Assembly (NCBI GenBank): GCA_036260805.1 | Contig: DATALZ010000059.1 | Location: 1-31,467 of the forward strand | Length of the DNA stretch: 31,467 nt | DNA from: Thermocaproicibacter sp036260805 | Lineage (GTDB): Bacteria > Bacillota > Clostridia > Oscillospirales > Acutalibacteraceae | Direction of reading: 5' to 3' | Part shown: piece after piece, positions 7,878 through 15,391 of the stretch | Numbering within the stretch: position 1 is the stretch's first letter | Layout of the letters: each line of letters opens with the position of its first letter | Position numbers and translations under genes: made by a program | Notes under the pieces: model-generated | Database searches by the model: none | The model's input: only the letters and a program-made list of their open reading frames with translations | Told to the model about the DNA's origin: nothing

Positions 7878-9443
7878 ATGCCGCTGAAGTATCTAATGGC
7901 AATTGACGCGGGAACCGGGAGTGTCCGGGCTGTGCTCTTTGATTTTGACGGCAACCAAATCGGCTGCGTGCAGCGGGAGTGGAACCACAGGGAAGACCCC
8001 CGTTATGCGGGAAGCATGGATTTTGATTGGATTTACAACTGGAAATTAACGGTTGAGTGCGTCCGTGGGGTTCTGGAAGAAACAAAAATCAATCCGGCTG
8101 ACGTCGCGGCTATTTCAACTACCTCCATGCGGGAAGGCATTATCCTTTACGATGCGCAGGGCAAAGAGATTTGGGCCTGTGCCAATGTGGATGCCCGAAG
8201 TACGGAGGAAGTAGTTGAGCTGATTGGCAAAGACCCAAATCTGGAGCGGGAGCTCTATCTGAAGTCAGGACAATCTTTTGCGCTGGACGCCCTCCCACGG
8301 CTGCTTTGGGTCAAAAACAAGATGCCGGAGTTATACGAAAAGGCCGCTTCTATCGGCATGTTCAACGACTGGTTGATTTACCATATGACCGGCGTCCTTG
8401 CAGTGGAGCCCAGCAATGGTTCCACCACTGGAATCTTTGAATTGCAGAAGAGGGAATGGGAACCCGAAATTGCAGAGCGCTGTGGCATTCGCACCGATAT
8501 TTTTCATTCGACGCTTGAATGCGGCACAATCGCCGGAACAGTGACCAGGGAAGCAGCCGTGGAAACCGGCCTTTTTGCAGGGACTCCGGTCGTGACCGGC
8601 GGCGGCGACGCGCAGCTTGGGTGTGTCGGCGTTGCGGTAGTCAAGCCCAATCAGGCTGCGGTTTTCGGAGGCAGCTTCTGGCAATATGAGTTTAATACAG
8701 CAAATGGAAAAGCCGATCCTAAATGTCGAGTACGCGTAAACTGCCATGCCATTCCGGGCGTTTGGCAATATGAAGCACTAGCTTTCAAGCCCGGCCTTGT
8801 CATGCGGTGGTTCCGTGACGGATTCTGCCAGCTGGAAAAGCAGATTGCGAACGAAACAGGGAAAGATCCCTATTATCTGATGGATCAGGAAGCGAAAAAG
8901 ATTCCAGTGGGCTGCTACGGCATGATTTGCACCTTTTCTGACGTTATGAATTTTATCCGGTGGAAGCACGCTTCCCCCACTTTTACGAATTTTGAGCTCG
9001 ACCCGGAAAAATTCAGTCGATACACTTTTTACCGCGCGATATTGGAAAACACCGCTCTGGTAACAAGGGGGCATCTGGAGCTGGTGAAGGAAGCCACGGG
9101 CAATCTGCCGGAGGAGATCGTGTTTGCAGGCGGCGCCGCCAAAAGTCCACTCTGGTGCCAGATCGTGTCGGACGTGCTGGGTCTGCCGCTCCGTGTTCCC
9201 GTAGTGAAGGAAGCTACTGCGCTGGGAGCTGCGATTCTGGCCGGATATGGTGTAGGGGTATACGGCAGCATCACGGAAACTGCGGAAAAATTAGTCAAGT
9301 GGGATAAAGTATATCAGCCGGACATGGGGAACCATAAAATTTATAACGAGATGTACAGTACTTGGCAAAAGGTGTATGCGGCTCAGCTTGAGCTCTGTAA
9401 CCACGGATTGACTCGAAGTATGTGGAGCGCACCCGGTCTATAA
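7878..9443 (+). CDS. lsrK: LsrK-type autoinducer-2 kinase
   Basis: The 521-residue FGGY-family kinase phosphorylates AI-2 (DPD) after import, trapping it and making the LsrR inducer. It matches LsrK from end to end: LMAIDAGTGSVRAVLFD at 6-22, TTSMREGIILYD, WACANVDARS near 99-108, GGGDAQLGC with D244 as likely catalytic base, GGSFWQ, VFAGGAAKSPLW, VPVVKEATALG and a GLTRSMWSAPGL end. I chose the ATG at 7878 because GAGGAGG lies eight bases upstream; an in-frame ATG at 7827 overlaps lsrR and adds residues not found in LsrK. It is 19 bp after lsrR. Confidence 0.95.
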   Translation: MPLKYLMAIDAGTGSVRAVLFDFDGNQIGCVQREWNHREDPRYAGSMDFDWIYNWKLTVECVRGVLEETKINPADVAAISTTSMREGIILYDAQGKEIWACANVDARSTEEVVELIGKDPNLERELYLKSGQSFALDALPRLLWVKNKMPELYEKAASIGMFNDWLIYHMTGVLAVEPSNGSTTGIFELQKREWEPEIAERCGIRTDIFHSTLECGTIAGTVTREAAVETGLFAGTPVVTGGGDAQLGCVGVAVVKPNQAAVFGGSFWQYEFNTANGKADPKCRVRVNCHAIPGVWQYEALAFKPGLVMRWFRDGFCQLEKQIANETGKDPYYLMDQEAKKIPVGCYGMICTFSDVMNFIRWKHASPTFTNFELDPEKFSRYTFYRAILENTALVTRGHLELVKEATGNLPEEIVFAGGAAKSPLWCQIVSDVLGLPLRVPVVKEATALGAAILAGYGVGVYGSITETAEKLVKWDKVYQPDMGNHKIYNEMYSTWQKVYAAQLELCNHGLTRSMWSAPGL

Positions 9444-9471
9444 TTATTGATTTGTGAAAGGAATTACTAAT

Positions 9472-9822
9472 ATGTATATTTTAAATGAATCTGATAAAGA
9501 GTATCGTTTCGGAGAAAGCGGCCCCAAGTACCTAATGAAAGGCCCGCGCATGAACTTTGCAATTGTGCGGTTTATGCCCAAAGAAGATTTTAAGGCTCAT
9601 TATCACAATGTCATGGAAGAGGATTTTTTTATTCTCGAAGGTGAAATTGACATTGTGGTAGACGGCGTTGTCAGCCATATGAAACCGGGTCAGTTGATTC
9701 ACATTGAGCCAGGCGAAGTGCATTACTGCGTCAATAATTACGACAAGCCTGTTAAAATGATTTCAGTGCTGGCACCGTTTCAAAAAATTGACAAGGTGGA
9801 AGTTGATAACTACATATATTGA
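9472..9822 (+). CDS. Single-domain cupin, possible phospho-AI-2 isomerase
   Basis: The 116-residue protein is a single cupin barrel. Motif 1 gives H43, H45 and E49/E50 (KAHYHNVMEEDFFILEGE), and motif 2 gives H84 (PGEVHYCVN), so a metal site is intact. The ATG at 9472 follows GAAAGG; a GTG at 9454 is possible but less well placed. It is the third gene of the lsrRK operon. No lsrG is present, so this protein or the next may do the isomerisation of phospho-DPD to the LsrF substrate. That role is inferred from position only; cupins also serve as sensors or sugar isomerases. Confidence 0.75.
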   Translation: MYILNESDKEYRFGESGPKYLMKGPRMNFAIVRFMPKEDFKAHYHNVMEEDFFILEGEIDIVVDGVVSHMKPGQLIHIEPGEVHYCVNNYDKPVKMISVLAPFQKIDKVEVDNYIY

Positions 9823-9849
9823 CTTCTGACGTAAAATGTGGAGGCTGTT

Positions 9850-10344
9850 ATGAAAACAATTAAGGCTGAAACTGTTACCGCTGAAAATTGGGCTCCTTTT
9901 GGCTATCTCGCCAACATCGGCAATCCGGAGGGGACTTATGCCATGGGAGAATATCCTTGCGCATTTCATCGAGACATGGTGCTTGCGCCGATTGCAAGCA
10001 CCGCTCCGGTTGCCTTTGGTTCTCTAAAAGTCGGGAAACGACCAATGGTGATTCGGGACGTGGAATATCATTCAAACACTGTGGAAGTTATGATGCCGAT
10101 GGACGACGACATGGTCGTCTACGCCGGGGATGCAAACGACGGCAGGGTTGACCTGGATCGGCTGAAAGCATTTTTAGTACCTGCCGGAACCATGGTGATT
10201 TTTCGTGCCGGCGCGTGGCACGGTGCACCTTATCCCATCCATCGTGATGGAACGGTGCTCATTTGCCTGCCGGAACGTACCTACCTAAACGATACAAAAA
10301 AATTCACTTTAAATAATGAGGATTGCATTAGAATTGAATTATAA
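9850..10344 (+). CDS. AllA-like cupin (ureidoglycolate lyase family)
   Basis: The 164-residue protein resembles the ureidoglycolate lyase cupin family. It has the YHSNTVEVMMPMD segment (H74, E79), a variable loop, then VPAGTMVIFRAGAWHGAPYPI with H124. The start follows GGAGG by a few bases, 27 bp after the first cupin. No allantoin or purine genes are nearby, so breakdown of ureidoglycolate is unlikely to be its task here. Being last in an AI-2 operon suggests action on phospho-AI-2 or its products. A family-level call is safe; the substrate is unknown. Confidence 0.72.
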   Translation: MKTIKAETVTAENWAPFGYLANIGNPEGTYAMGEYPCAFHRDMVLAPIASTAPVAFGSLKVGKRPMVIRDVEYHSNTVEVMMPMDDDMVVYAGDANDGRVDLDRLKAFLVPAGTMVIFRAGAWHGAPYPIHRDGTVLICLPERTYLNDTKKFTLNNEDCIRIEL

Positions 10345-10560
10345 GTGAATTGTATTTTGTAATTTAAGGAAGCACTGATTTAATGACGATGCTCAGATGG
10401 CGAAAAATTAGCCGGTTAGATGGGTACCACAATAAATAAGCAATTACTTAACACACGCTGGATACCATAGTCGACATGTGCTAAAGCAAATATGTCCGTA
10501 GTTGTCGCTTATATTACTGATTGAGGATAATGTTTCGCTAATTGTACCATTAGACATATA
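10345..10560. other. Intergenic stretch left of the IS200 remnant
   Basis: I see no gene, clear promoter or repeat in this stretch. It probably contains the left boundary of the decayed insertion that begins with the hairpin at 10561. Together with the remnant and the tail before 10953 it makes a gene-free region of about 600 bp. Confidence 0.5.
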
Positions 10561-10603
10561 AAAAGCGTAGGGTTCATGCGGCTTTCCGCTGCCCTACGCT
10601 TTT
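10561..10603 (+). terminator. IS200-type left-end terminator hairpin
   Basis: AAAAGCGTAGGG (10561-10572) pairs exactly with CCCTACGCTTTT (10592-10603), with CGG/CCG able to pair inside the loop. IS200-type elements carry such a terminator at the left end to block read-in transcription to tnpA. It also serves as a plausible terminator for the lsrRK-cupin operon. Confidence 0.7.
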
Positions 10604-10678
10604 CCGAATTTTTGAGTACAACCACACACTATGCGTGTGAGAAAAGACAAGGCAAGGCCTTTGCGGTGGAAAATAAAG

Positions 10679-10737
10679 ACCTCCTTTGACAAAATAAATG
10701 CGGGTTTCGCTAACTGCACTTAACAATCAAAGGAGGT
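10679..10737 (+). promoter_or_regulatory. Hairpin hiding the tnpA ribosome site
   Basis: ACCTCCTTTGA (10679-10689) is the exact complement of TCAAAGGAGGT (10727-10737), which contains the Shine-Dalgarno sequence nine bases before the ATG at 10746. Masking of the ribosome site by a 5' UTR stem is the known means of silencing IS200 transposase. Confidence 0.75.
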
Positions 10738-10745
10738 TGCGTCCA

Positions 10746-10905
10746 ATGGACGAAAACAGCTTAACACATAGGAACTAGCGTGAACGCATATATTCTCAGC
10801 CGATAGCAGAGCAGGTACAGGTTAATAAAGTTGGTTTTCTAAAATTACGCAGGTAAAGGAGATATAAATCAAGCTTCTGGAACAGTTGATTAACAAGGCG
10901 CATTC
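10746..10905 (+). pseudogene. tnpA: Decayed IS200-family transposase remnant
   Basis: The frame opens with MDENSLTHRN, close to the MD(E/N)xSLxHT start typical of IS200 TnpA, then hits a stop at about 10776. Downstream bases still echo the CKYHIVFAPKYRRQ region (about 10780-10815) and the LRRYKG region (about 10835-10880), with lost codons and frameshifts. The HUH motif and catalytic tyrosine are not recoverable and the right end is not clear. The element is dead. The identification rests on the first ten residues plus the two upstream hairpins; the internal echoes are weaker. Confidence 0.6.
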
Positions 10906-10952
10906 TTATCAACTTAATTCTCAGTTATCAATTTTACGCTCAATTTCTGCCG

Positions 10953-12020
10953 TTATATCGTCCTTGGCTTGGCCGTAGATTTCCGGACGATCAGTCTCGG
11001 CTGATACTCTACTCTTGTAATACTTGTAGTCTGCATTTTCCCGGAATGGATTCGCTCGTCCAGAATATTAATTGCATTATGACCTTTTTCGTTGATAAAA
11101 TGTTCTACAGAAGTAAGCTGAATCTGTGGGAACTGTGAAGAAAAAATATTATCAAACCCACATATGCTGTAATCTTTAGGAATCAAATATTTTTCCTGCA
11201 TGATAGCTGTCATGGCACCATAGGCTACCATATCGTTCACCGCTGCAATAGCGGTGATTTTTTTATTCTTCAGGACTTCTTTTGCCAGACGATACCCCAC
11301 GTTTTCCTCAATCATAGCGTCATTCAAATCATCCGCCGAGGCAACATTTTCTGAGAATACCGCAACGGTTCCATTGGGACATAATTTTCGAAAGACCTGT
11401 CGAATGCCTTCCAAACGATTCATTCTAACAGCATTAAGTTCGTTTAATGTTGTAGAGATAAATGCAATGTTGGAATGACCAAGCTTGATAAGGTGTTCTG
11501 CAACCAGGTTTCCGGAACGGACACTGTCAATTTCGACGGTATCCACATTAATGGACGTGTTGCGGTCCCCAATTACTACAACAGGTATCTTTTGGTTCAG
11601 TTCTTCCACCAATTCGCAGGACTGCGGGATGAACGTGAAAATAATTCCGCGCAGATTGCTGTCTGAAAACTGAGACAGAATTTTCTGCTCTCTGCGGATG
11701 TCACGATATGTGTTGCAGACAATCGTTGAATAGCTCTTTGCAAATGCTTCCTGCTCAATTGACTGAACCAATGAGGAATAGTATGGATTTGAAATTACGG
11801 GACAAAGAATCAGAATAGTGTCGTTTTGAAATGAGAAGAGAGATTTCGCTGCGCGCGGACGCCTTTTATAGCCTAACTCTTCCGCTGCATTTAAAACTTT
11901 TCGAATGGTTTCCGGAGTGAAATGAGCGTCATCCGAGTGGTTTAAAATGACAGAAACGGCGGATTGCGAAACGCCAGCCTTGCGTGCGACATCTAAAGTG
12001 GTAGGATTTATATGGTTCAT
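10953..12020 (-). CDS. LacI-family transcriptional repressor
   Basis: The 355-residue regulator has an N-terminal LacI helix-turn-helix (about 7-30, TTLDVARKAGVSQSAVSVILN) and a periplasmic-binding-like effector domain (about 60-345) with FIPQS, VVIGDRN, AEHLIKLGHSNIAFI, GFDNIFSSQFPQ and the usual LTSVEH end. I took the ATG at 12020 because AGGA lies eight bases before it; an ATG at 12029 would add three residues. Its promoter overlaps a palindrome that recurs before the next operon, suggesting that it represses itself and the divergent transport genes. The effector is unknown, perhaps the sugar taken up by that importer. Confidence 0.88.
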   Translation of the reverse strand: MNHINPTTLDVARKAGVSQSAVSVILNHSDDAHFTPETIRKVLNAAEELGYKRRPRAAKSLFSFQNDTILILCPVISNPYYSSLVQSIEQEAFAKSYSTIVCNTYRDIRREQKILSQFSDSNLRGIIFTFIPQSCELVEELNQKIPVVVIGDRNTSINVDTVEIDSVRSGNLVAEHLIKLGHSNIAFISTTLNELNAVRMNRLEGIRQVFRKLCPNGTVAVFSENVASADDLNDAMIEENVGYRLAKEVLKNKKITAIAAVNDMVAYGAMTAIMQEKYLIPKDYSICGFDNIFSSQFPQIQLTSVEHFINEKGHNAINILDERIHSGKMQTTSITRVEYQPRLIVRKSTAKPRTI

Positions 12021-12036
12021 AATACCCATCCTGTTT

Positions 12037-12059
12037 ACTAATAATTATTAATAATTAGT
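12037..12059. promoter_or_regulatory. Palindromic operator at the lacI-type promoter
   Basis: A 23-bp imperfect palindrome begins ACTAAT and ends ATTAGT, and overlaps the regulator's -10 box. Its right half, ATTAATAATTAGT (12047-12059), recurs exactly at 12201-12213. It is a likely autoregulatory operator, AT-rich and without the usual central CG of LacI sites. Confidence 0.5.
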
Positions 12060-12085
12060 ATACTGAATTGAGCAAATAAAAGCAA
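12057..12085 (-). promoter_or_regulatory. Sigma-A promoter of the LacI-type gene
   Basis: On the minus strand TTGCTT (12080-12085), a 17-bp spacer and TATACT (12057-12062) precede the gene by about 37 bp. The -10 box overlaps the palindromic operator. Confidence 0.6.
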
Positions 12086-12160
12086 CGCATAATTTCATGT
12101 TTAACACGATTGTAAACTGGATTTTACCAGACTTATCTTTTTAAAACACCATTATGCTCC

Positions 12161-12213
12161 TATAATCATATTGGATCTTTAATTTATATTAATTAATTTT
12201 ATTAATAATTAGT
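12161..12213 (+). promoter_or_regulatory. -10 box and operator half-site before the transport operon
   Basis: A consensus TATAAT (12161-12166) with a poor -35 predicts a start near 12173. The 13-mer ATTAATAATTAGT at 12201-12213, shared with the divergent regulator's operator, lies just downstream, where a bound repressor would block transcription. The gene start is 12229. Confidence 0.45.
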
Positions 12214-12228
12214 GCAAGAAGGCATGAA

Positions 12229-13023
12229 ATGAAGATTTATTACTCCAACCTTTGCAAAATTGGTTCCAATCTGTCAGAGAGCCTGGATGAACTGATCCAG
12301 TATGGTGCGAGTTCCGTAGAACTAATGCTGGATGGCAGTTGTTGGAATGAGTTTGAAAACCATAGTTCTGAACTTGCCAAAGTTCTGGCTACAAAGCCTT
12401 TGACTTATTCCGTTCACACCCCGGTTTGGGATATGAATTTAACCAGTGAAAATGCCCAGGCAAGACGGGCAGCCCTAGAAGCGTATGAGCGTTCAATTGC
12501 TTTTGCGGCTTTGATTGGTGCAGCACATGTTGTTCTGCACCCGGGTTTCTGTTACGCTTCCGTGTTTAATAAAAACACCGCACGGCAACGGGCAATGCTT
12601 GCGGTTGAAAAACTGTGTGAGTTTGACCTTGATTATGGGGTTTTGCTTCTCGTTGAAAACGTTGGCAATTCCCAATCGTCCATTTTTTCACAGGATGAGT
12701 ACATACGTTTTATAAAACGGTTCGGCGAAAAAATCGGCAGCCTTCTGGATATTGGGCATGCGCATCTGTGTGGCTGGGATTTACCTGGTACCATTTCGGA
12801 GCTCGGAAAGAGTTTATATGCGGTGCATCTGCATGACAACAGTGGAAAATCTGATTCACATTTTCCAATCGGAAGCGGCAATATTCAGTGGAATTGCGTT
12901 TTTGAGGCTCTGCGGAAATGCAGACCGGACCTTCGGCTGATTCTGGAATACGATATTGGCACTCAGCTGAAAATGCTGCAAAGCGGAAAGAAAATTCTAA
13001 TGCATGCATTTCCATCAGCTTGA
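12229..13023 (+). CDS. TIM-barrel sugar isomerase/epimerase-like protein
   Basis: The 264-residue protein belongs to the xylose isomerase-like TIM-barrel (AP endonuclease 2) superfamily. Likely metal and catalytic residues are H63 (SVHTPVW), H104 (LHPGF), E143 (LVENVG), D174 and H177 (LLDIGHAH), H200/H202 (VHLHDN), H211 and E240 (LILEYD). Such proteins isomerise or epimerise sugars, or act on inositol or phosphosugars. It is the first gene of a unit with a UgpB-like importer, 41 bp before the binding protein, so it probably converts the imported compound. The exact reaction cannot be read from the sequence. Confidence 0.8.
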   Translation: MKIYYSNLCKIGSNLSESLDELIQYGASSVELMLDGSCWNEFENHSSELAKVLATKPLTYSVHTPVWDMNLTSENAQARRAALEAYERSIAFAALIGAAHVVLHPGFCYASVFNKNTARQRAMLAVEKLCEFDLDYGVLLLVENVGNSQSSIFSQDEYIRFIKRFGEKIGSLLDIGHAHLCGWDLPGTISELGKSLYAVHLHDNSGKSDSHFPIGSGNIQWNCVFEALRKCRPDLRLILEYDIGTQLKMLQSGKKILMHAFPSA

Positions 13024-13064
13024 TTCAATATAGCAATCAAAAGCCTTCAAAACGAAAGGAGTTC

Positions 13065-14426
13065 ATGAATCGAATGAAAGTGAAAAGAATTTTGACCGTT
13101 CTCATGGCGCTGGTTATGGCGGGTTCTTCGCTGACAGCCTGTGCCACCGCCTCGGCAGAAAATCCGCAGGGCACAAAAAATACCCAGCCGGCAGCAGGTA
13201 CGTCGGCTGCCGCAAATTCTAATGTGCAGCTTAATTTTTACTACCCAGTGTCGGTTGGCGGACCGCTTACCAAAATCATCGACCAACTTTGTTCGGATTT
13301 TACGAAAGACCATCCCAGCATCAAAGTGAACCCAGTCTATACAGGGAGCTATGCCGACACCCGCACTAAGGTTGAAACCGGGTTGAAAAGTGGAACCGGC
13401 CCGGATGTTGCAATCATGTTCTCAACGGACTTGTTTTCGCTGCTTGATATAAACGCTATTGTCGATGTCGATACGGTGGCGAAAAAAGATAATAAGGACG
13501 ATACAAAAAAACTAATAGACGACTTTTATCCCGGATTTTTGCTGAATACACAGGCACAGGGGAAAACATGGGGCATCCCATTCCAGCGCAGTACAATTGT
13601 TCTGTATTACAACAAGGATGCTTTTAAAGAGGCCGGCCTTGATCCGGAAAAGGCGCCTTCTTCCTGGGATGAAATGGCCGCCGATGCGAAGAAGCTGACG
13701 AAACCAGGCCGCTTCGGAATTGAAATTCCTTCCACCGAATATGCCTATTGGATGCTGCAAACCTTTACGCTGCAGCAGAATGCAAAAAACCTGATGAACA
13801 CCGACGGCAACCAGGTGTATTTCAACTCTGCTGAAGCAAAAAAAGGGCTGTCTTATTGGAAGAGCCTGGCGGATGCAGGTTCCATGCCGAAAGGCACCAT
13901 TGCATGGGCTACCACTCCTACAGATTTCATTCAGGGCAAAGCAGCAATGATGTACCATACAACCGGAAATCTTACCAACGTTAAGAAGAAGGCAAAATTT
14001 AATTTTGGTGTTGCCATGCTTCCGAAGAATGAAACATTTGGCTCCCCAACAGGCGGTGGAAACTTCTACATTTTCAAGGGTAAATCGGACGCAAATCAGC
14101 AGGCTTCCTGGGAATTTGTAAAGTGGATGACCACACCGGAGCGCATTGCTCAGTGGAGCATCGACACAGGCTATGTTGCCCCGAGAAAATCGGCTTACGA
14201 TACGGATGTCATGAAGAAATATGTAAAGGACTTCCCGTATGCCACCGTGGCACGCGATCAGCTGCAGTATGCGGCTGCCGAACTTTCCACCCATGAAAAT
14301 GGAAAAGTGACAAAGGCGTTGGAAGACAACATACAAAACGTACTTACAGGTACAAAGAGTGTTGATCAGGCTCTGCAGGATGCACAGACTCAGGCGGACG
14401 GATACCTGCAGCCATATAAAAAATAA
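13065..14426 (+). CDS. UgpB-like ABC substrate-binding lipoprotein
   Basis: The 453-residue extracellular solute-binding protein (family 1) has a signal peptide with lipobox LTAC (C26) and a Thr/Ala-rich linker. The body resembles UgpB, the glycerol-3-phosphate or glycerophosphodiester binder: VYTGSYADTRTKV near 85-97, GIPFQRSTIVLYYNKDAFKEAGLDP near 163-187, and KFNFGVAMLPKN with SPTGGGNFYIFKGK later. The ATG at 13065 follows AAAGGAG; the open frame extends upstream but lies inside the previous gene. With the TIM-barrel enzyme and no phosphodiesterase nearby, a sugar or polyol ligand is as likely as a glycerophosphodiester. Confidence 0.85.
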   Translation: MNRMKVKRILTVLMALVMAGSSLTACATASAENPQGTKNTQPAAGTSAAANSNVQLNFYYPVSVGGPLTKIIDQLCSDFTKDHPSIKVNPVYTGSYADTRTKVETGLKSGTGPDVAIMFSTDLFSLLDINAIVDVDTVAKKDNKDDTKKLIDDFYPGFLLNTQAQGKTWGIPFQRSTIVLYYNKDAFKEAGLDPEKAPSSWDEMAADAKKLTKPGRFGIEIPSTEYAYWMLQTFTLQQNAKNLMNTDGNQVYFNSAEAKKGLSYWKSLADAGSMPKGTIAWATTPTDFIQGKAAMMYHTTGNLTNVKKKAKFNFGVAMLPKNETFGSPTGGGNFYIFKGKSDANQQASWEFVKWMTTPERIAQWSIDTGYVAPRKSAYDTDVMKKYVKDFPYATVARDQLQYAAAELSTHENGKVTKALEDNIQNVLTGTKSVDQALQDAQTQADGYLQPYKK

Positions 14427-14446
14427 CAATCAAAGCGAAATATTAC

Positions 14447-14474
14447 AGCCTTCGGTAGAATTCTGCCGAAGGCT
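14447..14474 (+). terminator. Hairpin between binding protein and permease
   Basis: AGCCTTCGGTAGAA (14447-14460) is followed directly by its near-exact complement TTCTGCCGAAGGCT (14461-14474), with one G-U pair. It lies in the 72-bp gap before the first permease. It is a likely leaky terminator or RNA-stabilising end that gives excess binding protein. Confidence 0.6.
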
Positions 14475-14498
14475 TCCATTTGAAATGAGAAGATGTAA

Positions 14499-15377
14499 AT
14501 GAATCAAAAAAAGACCCGTAAAAAAGCCACGGTATCTTTCATTGCCTGGATGCTGATTTTGCCGTCATTTCTGTTTTTATGTTTGTTTACCCTTTACCCG
14601 ATTATTCAGACACTGCTGAGTAGCTTATTCAGCGAGAGTCTTTCCAACATACATGCCTCGTTCACTGGATTTCAGAATTATATAAATTTATTTCACGACG
14701 AAGTGTTTCGTCAGTCGTTTCTTAACAATCTGATTATTGCGGTGATCACCATACCGGTAGATATTATTCTGGCAACGGCAATGGCTGTATTTGCTAATAC
14801 CATAAAACACGGAAAATGGTTTGTCCGTCTTGCATTTTTCTACCCGGTGATTCTTCCAATGATTGCGGCAGCCAATATTTGGCTGTTTATTTACACACCG
14901 CAGTATGGCCTTATCGGTTTCATCAATAGCAGTTGGAATCTTCTCGGAGACCCCCATACTGTGCTTGCTGCTATTATTGTCATGCTGGTCTGGAAGCAGT
15001 CGGGTTATCTGATGATTTTTTATCTTTCCGGTCTTCAGAATATTTCAACTGAAGTATATGAAGCGGCGAAAATTGACGGAGCTGGAACTTTCCGTATTTT
15101 TCGGTATATTACATGGCCGCTTTTAAGGCCGATTACTCTTTTCGTTTCGATCATCGCGCTTACAGACGCCTATAAGATGGTCGATTATCTTTATCTAATG
15201 ACGAACGGCGGGCCGAACAATTCCAGCAACATGCTTTTGTTTTACGTCTATCAGGCAGGATTCAGCTTTTGGGATATTGGAAAAGCCTCATCCATAACCA
15301 GCATTCTTGTCGTGCTGCTTTTACTGATTTCGGCGATCAACTTTTACTGGAAGGACAGAAAGACATTTTACAGCTGA
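14499..15377 (+). CDS. ABC sugar importer permease, UgpA/MalF type
   Basis: The 292-residue membrane protein has six predicted spans. A cytoplasmic EAA loop (EVYEAAKIDGAGTFRIFRYITWPLL, about 187-211) docks the ATPase. It forms the importer with the UgpB-like lipoprotein upstream and the permease that starts 14 bp downstream. The N-terminus is Lys/Arg-rich (NQKKTRKK), as usual for MalF-type partners. No ATPase gene is linked, so a shared MsmX/MalK-type subunit is expected. Confidence 0.88.
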   Translation: MNQKKTRKKATVSFIAWMLILPSFLFLCLFTLYPIIQTLLSSLFSESLSNIHASFTGFQNYINLFHDEVFRQSFLNNLIIAVITIPVDIILATAMAVFANTIKHGKWFVRLAFFYPVILPMIAAANIWLFIYTPQYGLIGFINSSWNLLGDPHTVLAAIIVMLVWKQSGYLMIFYLSGLQNISTEVYEAAKIDGAGTFRIFRYITWPLLRPITLFVSIIALTDAYKMVDYLYLMTNGGPNNSSNMLLFYVYQAGFSFWDIGKASSITSILVVLLLLISAINFYWKDRKTFYS

Positions 15378-15391
15378 GGAGAAAATTGGCT

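Noticed and set aside
9838..9849. GTG at 9838 as the start of the second cupin
   Set aside because: The GTG overlaps the GGAGG ribosome site that serves the ATG at 9850.
12037..12213. Reading the ATTAATAATTAGT pair as an attachment site
   Set aside because: Both copies lie at promoters of divergent genes with no integrase or mobile gene between them, so an operator pair fits better.
13512..14429. 305-residue minus-strand frame opposite the UgpB-like gene
   Set aside because: The plus-strand frame has a lipobox, family motifs and a good ribosome site; the antisense frame has none of these.
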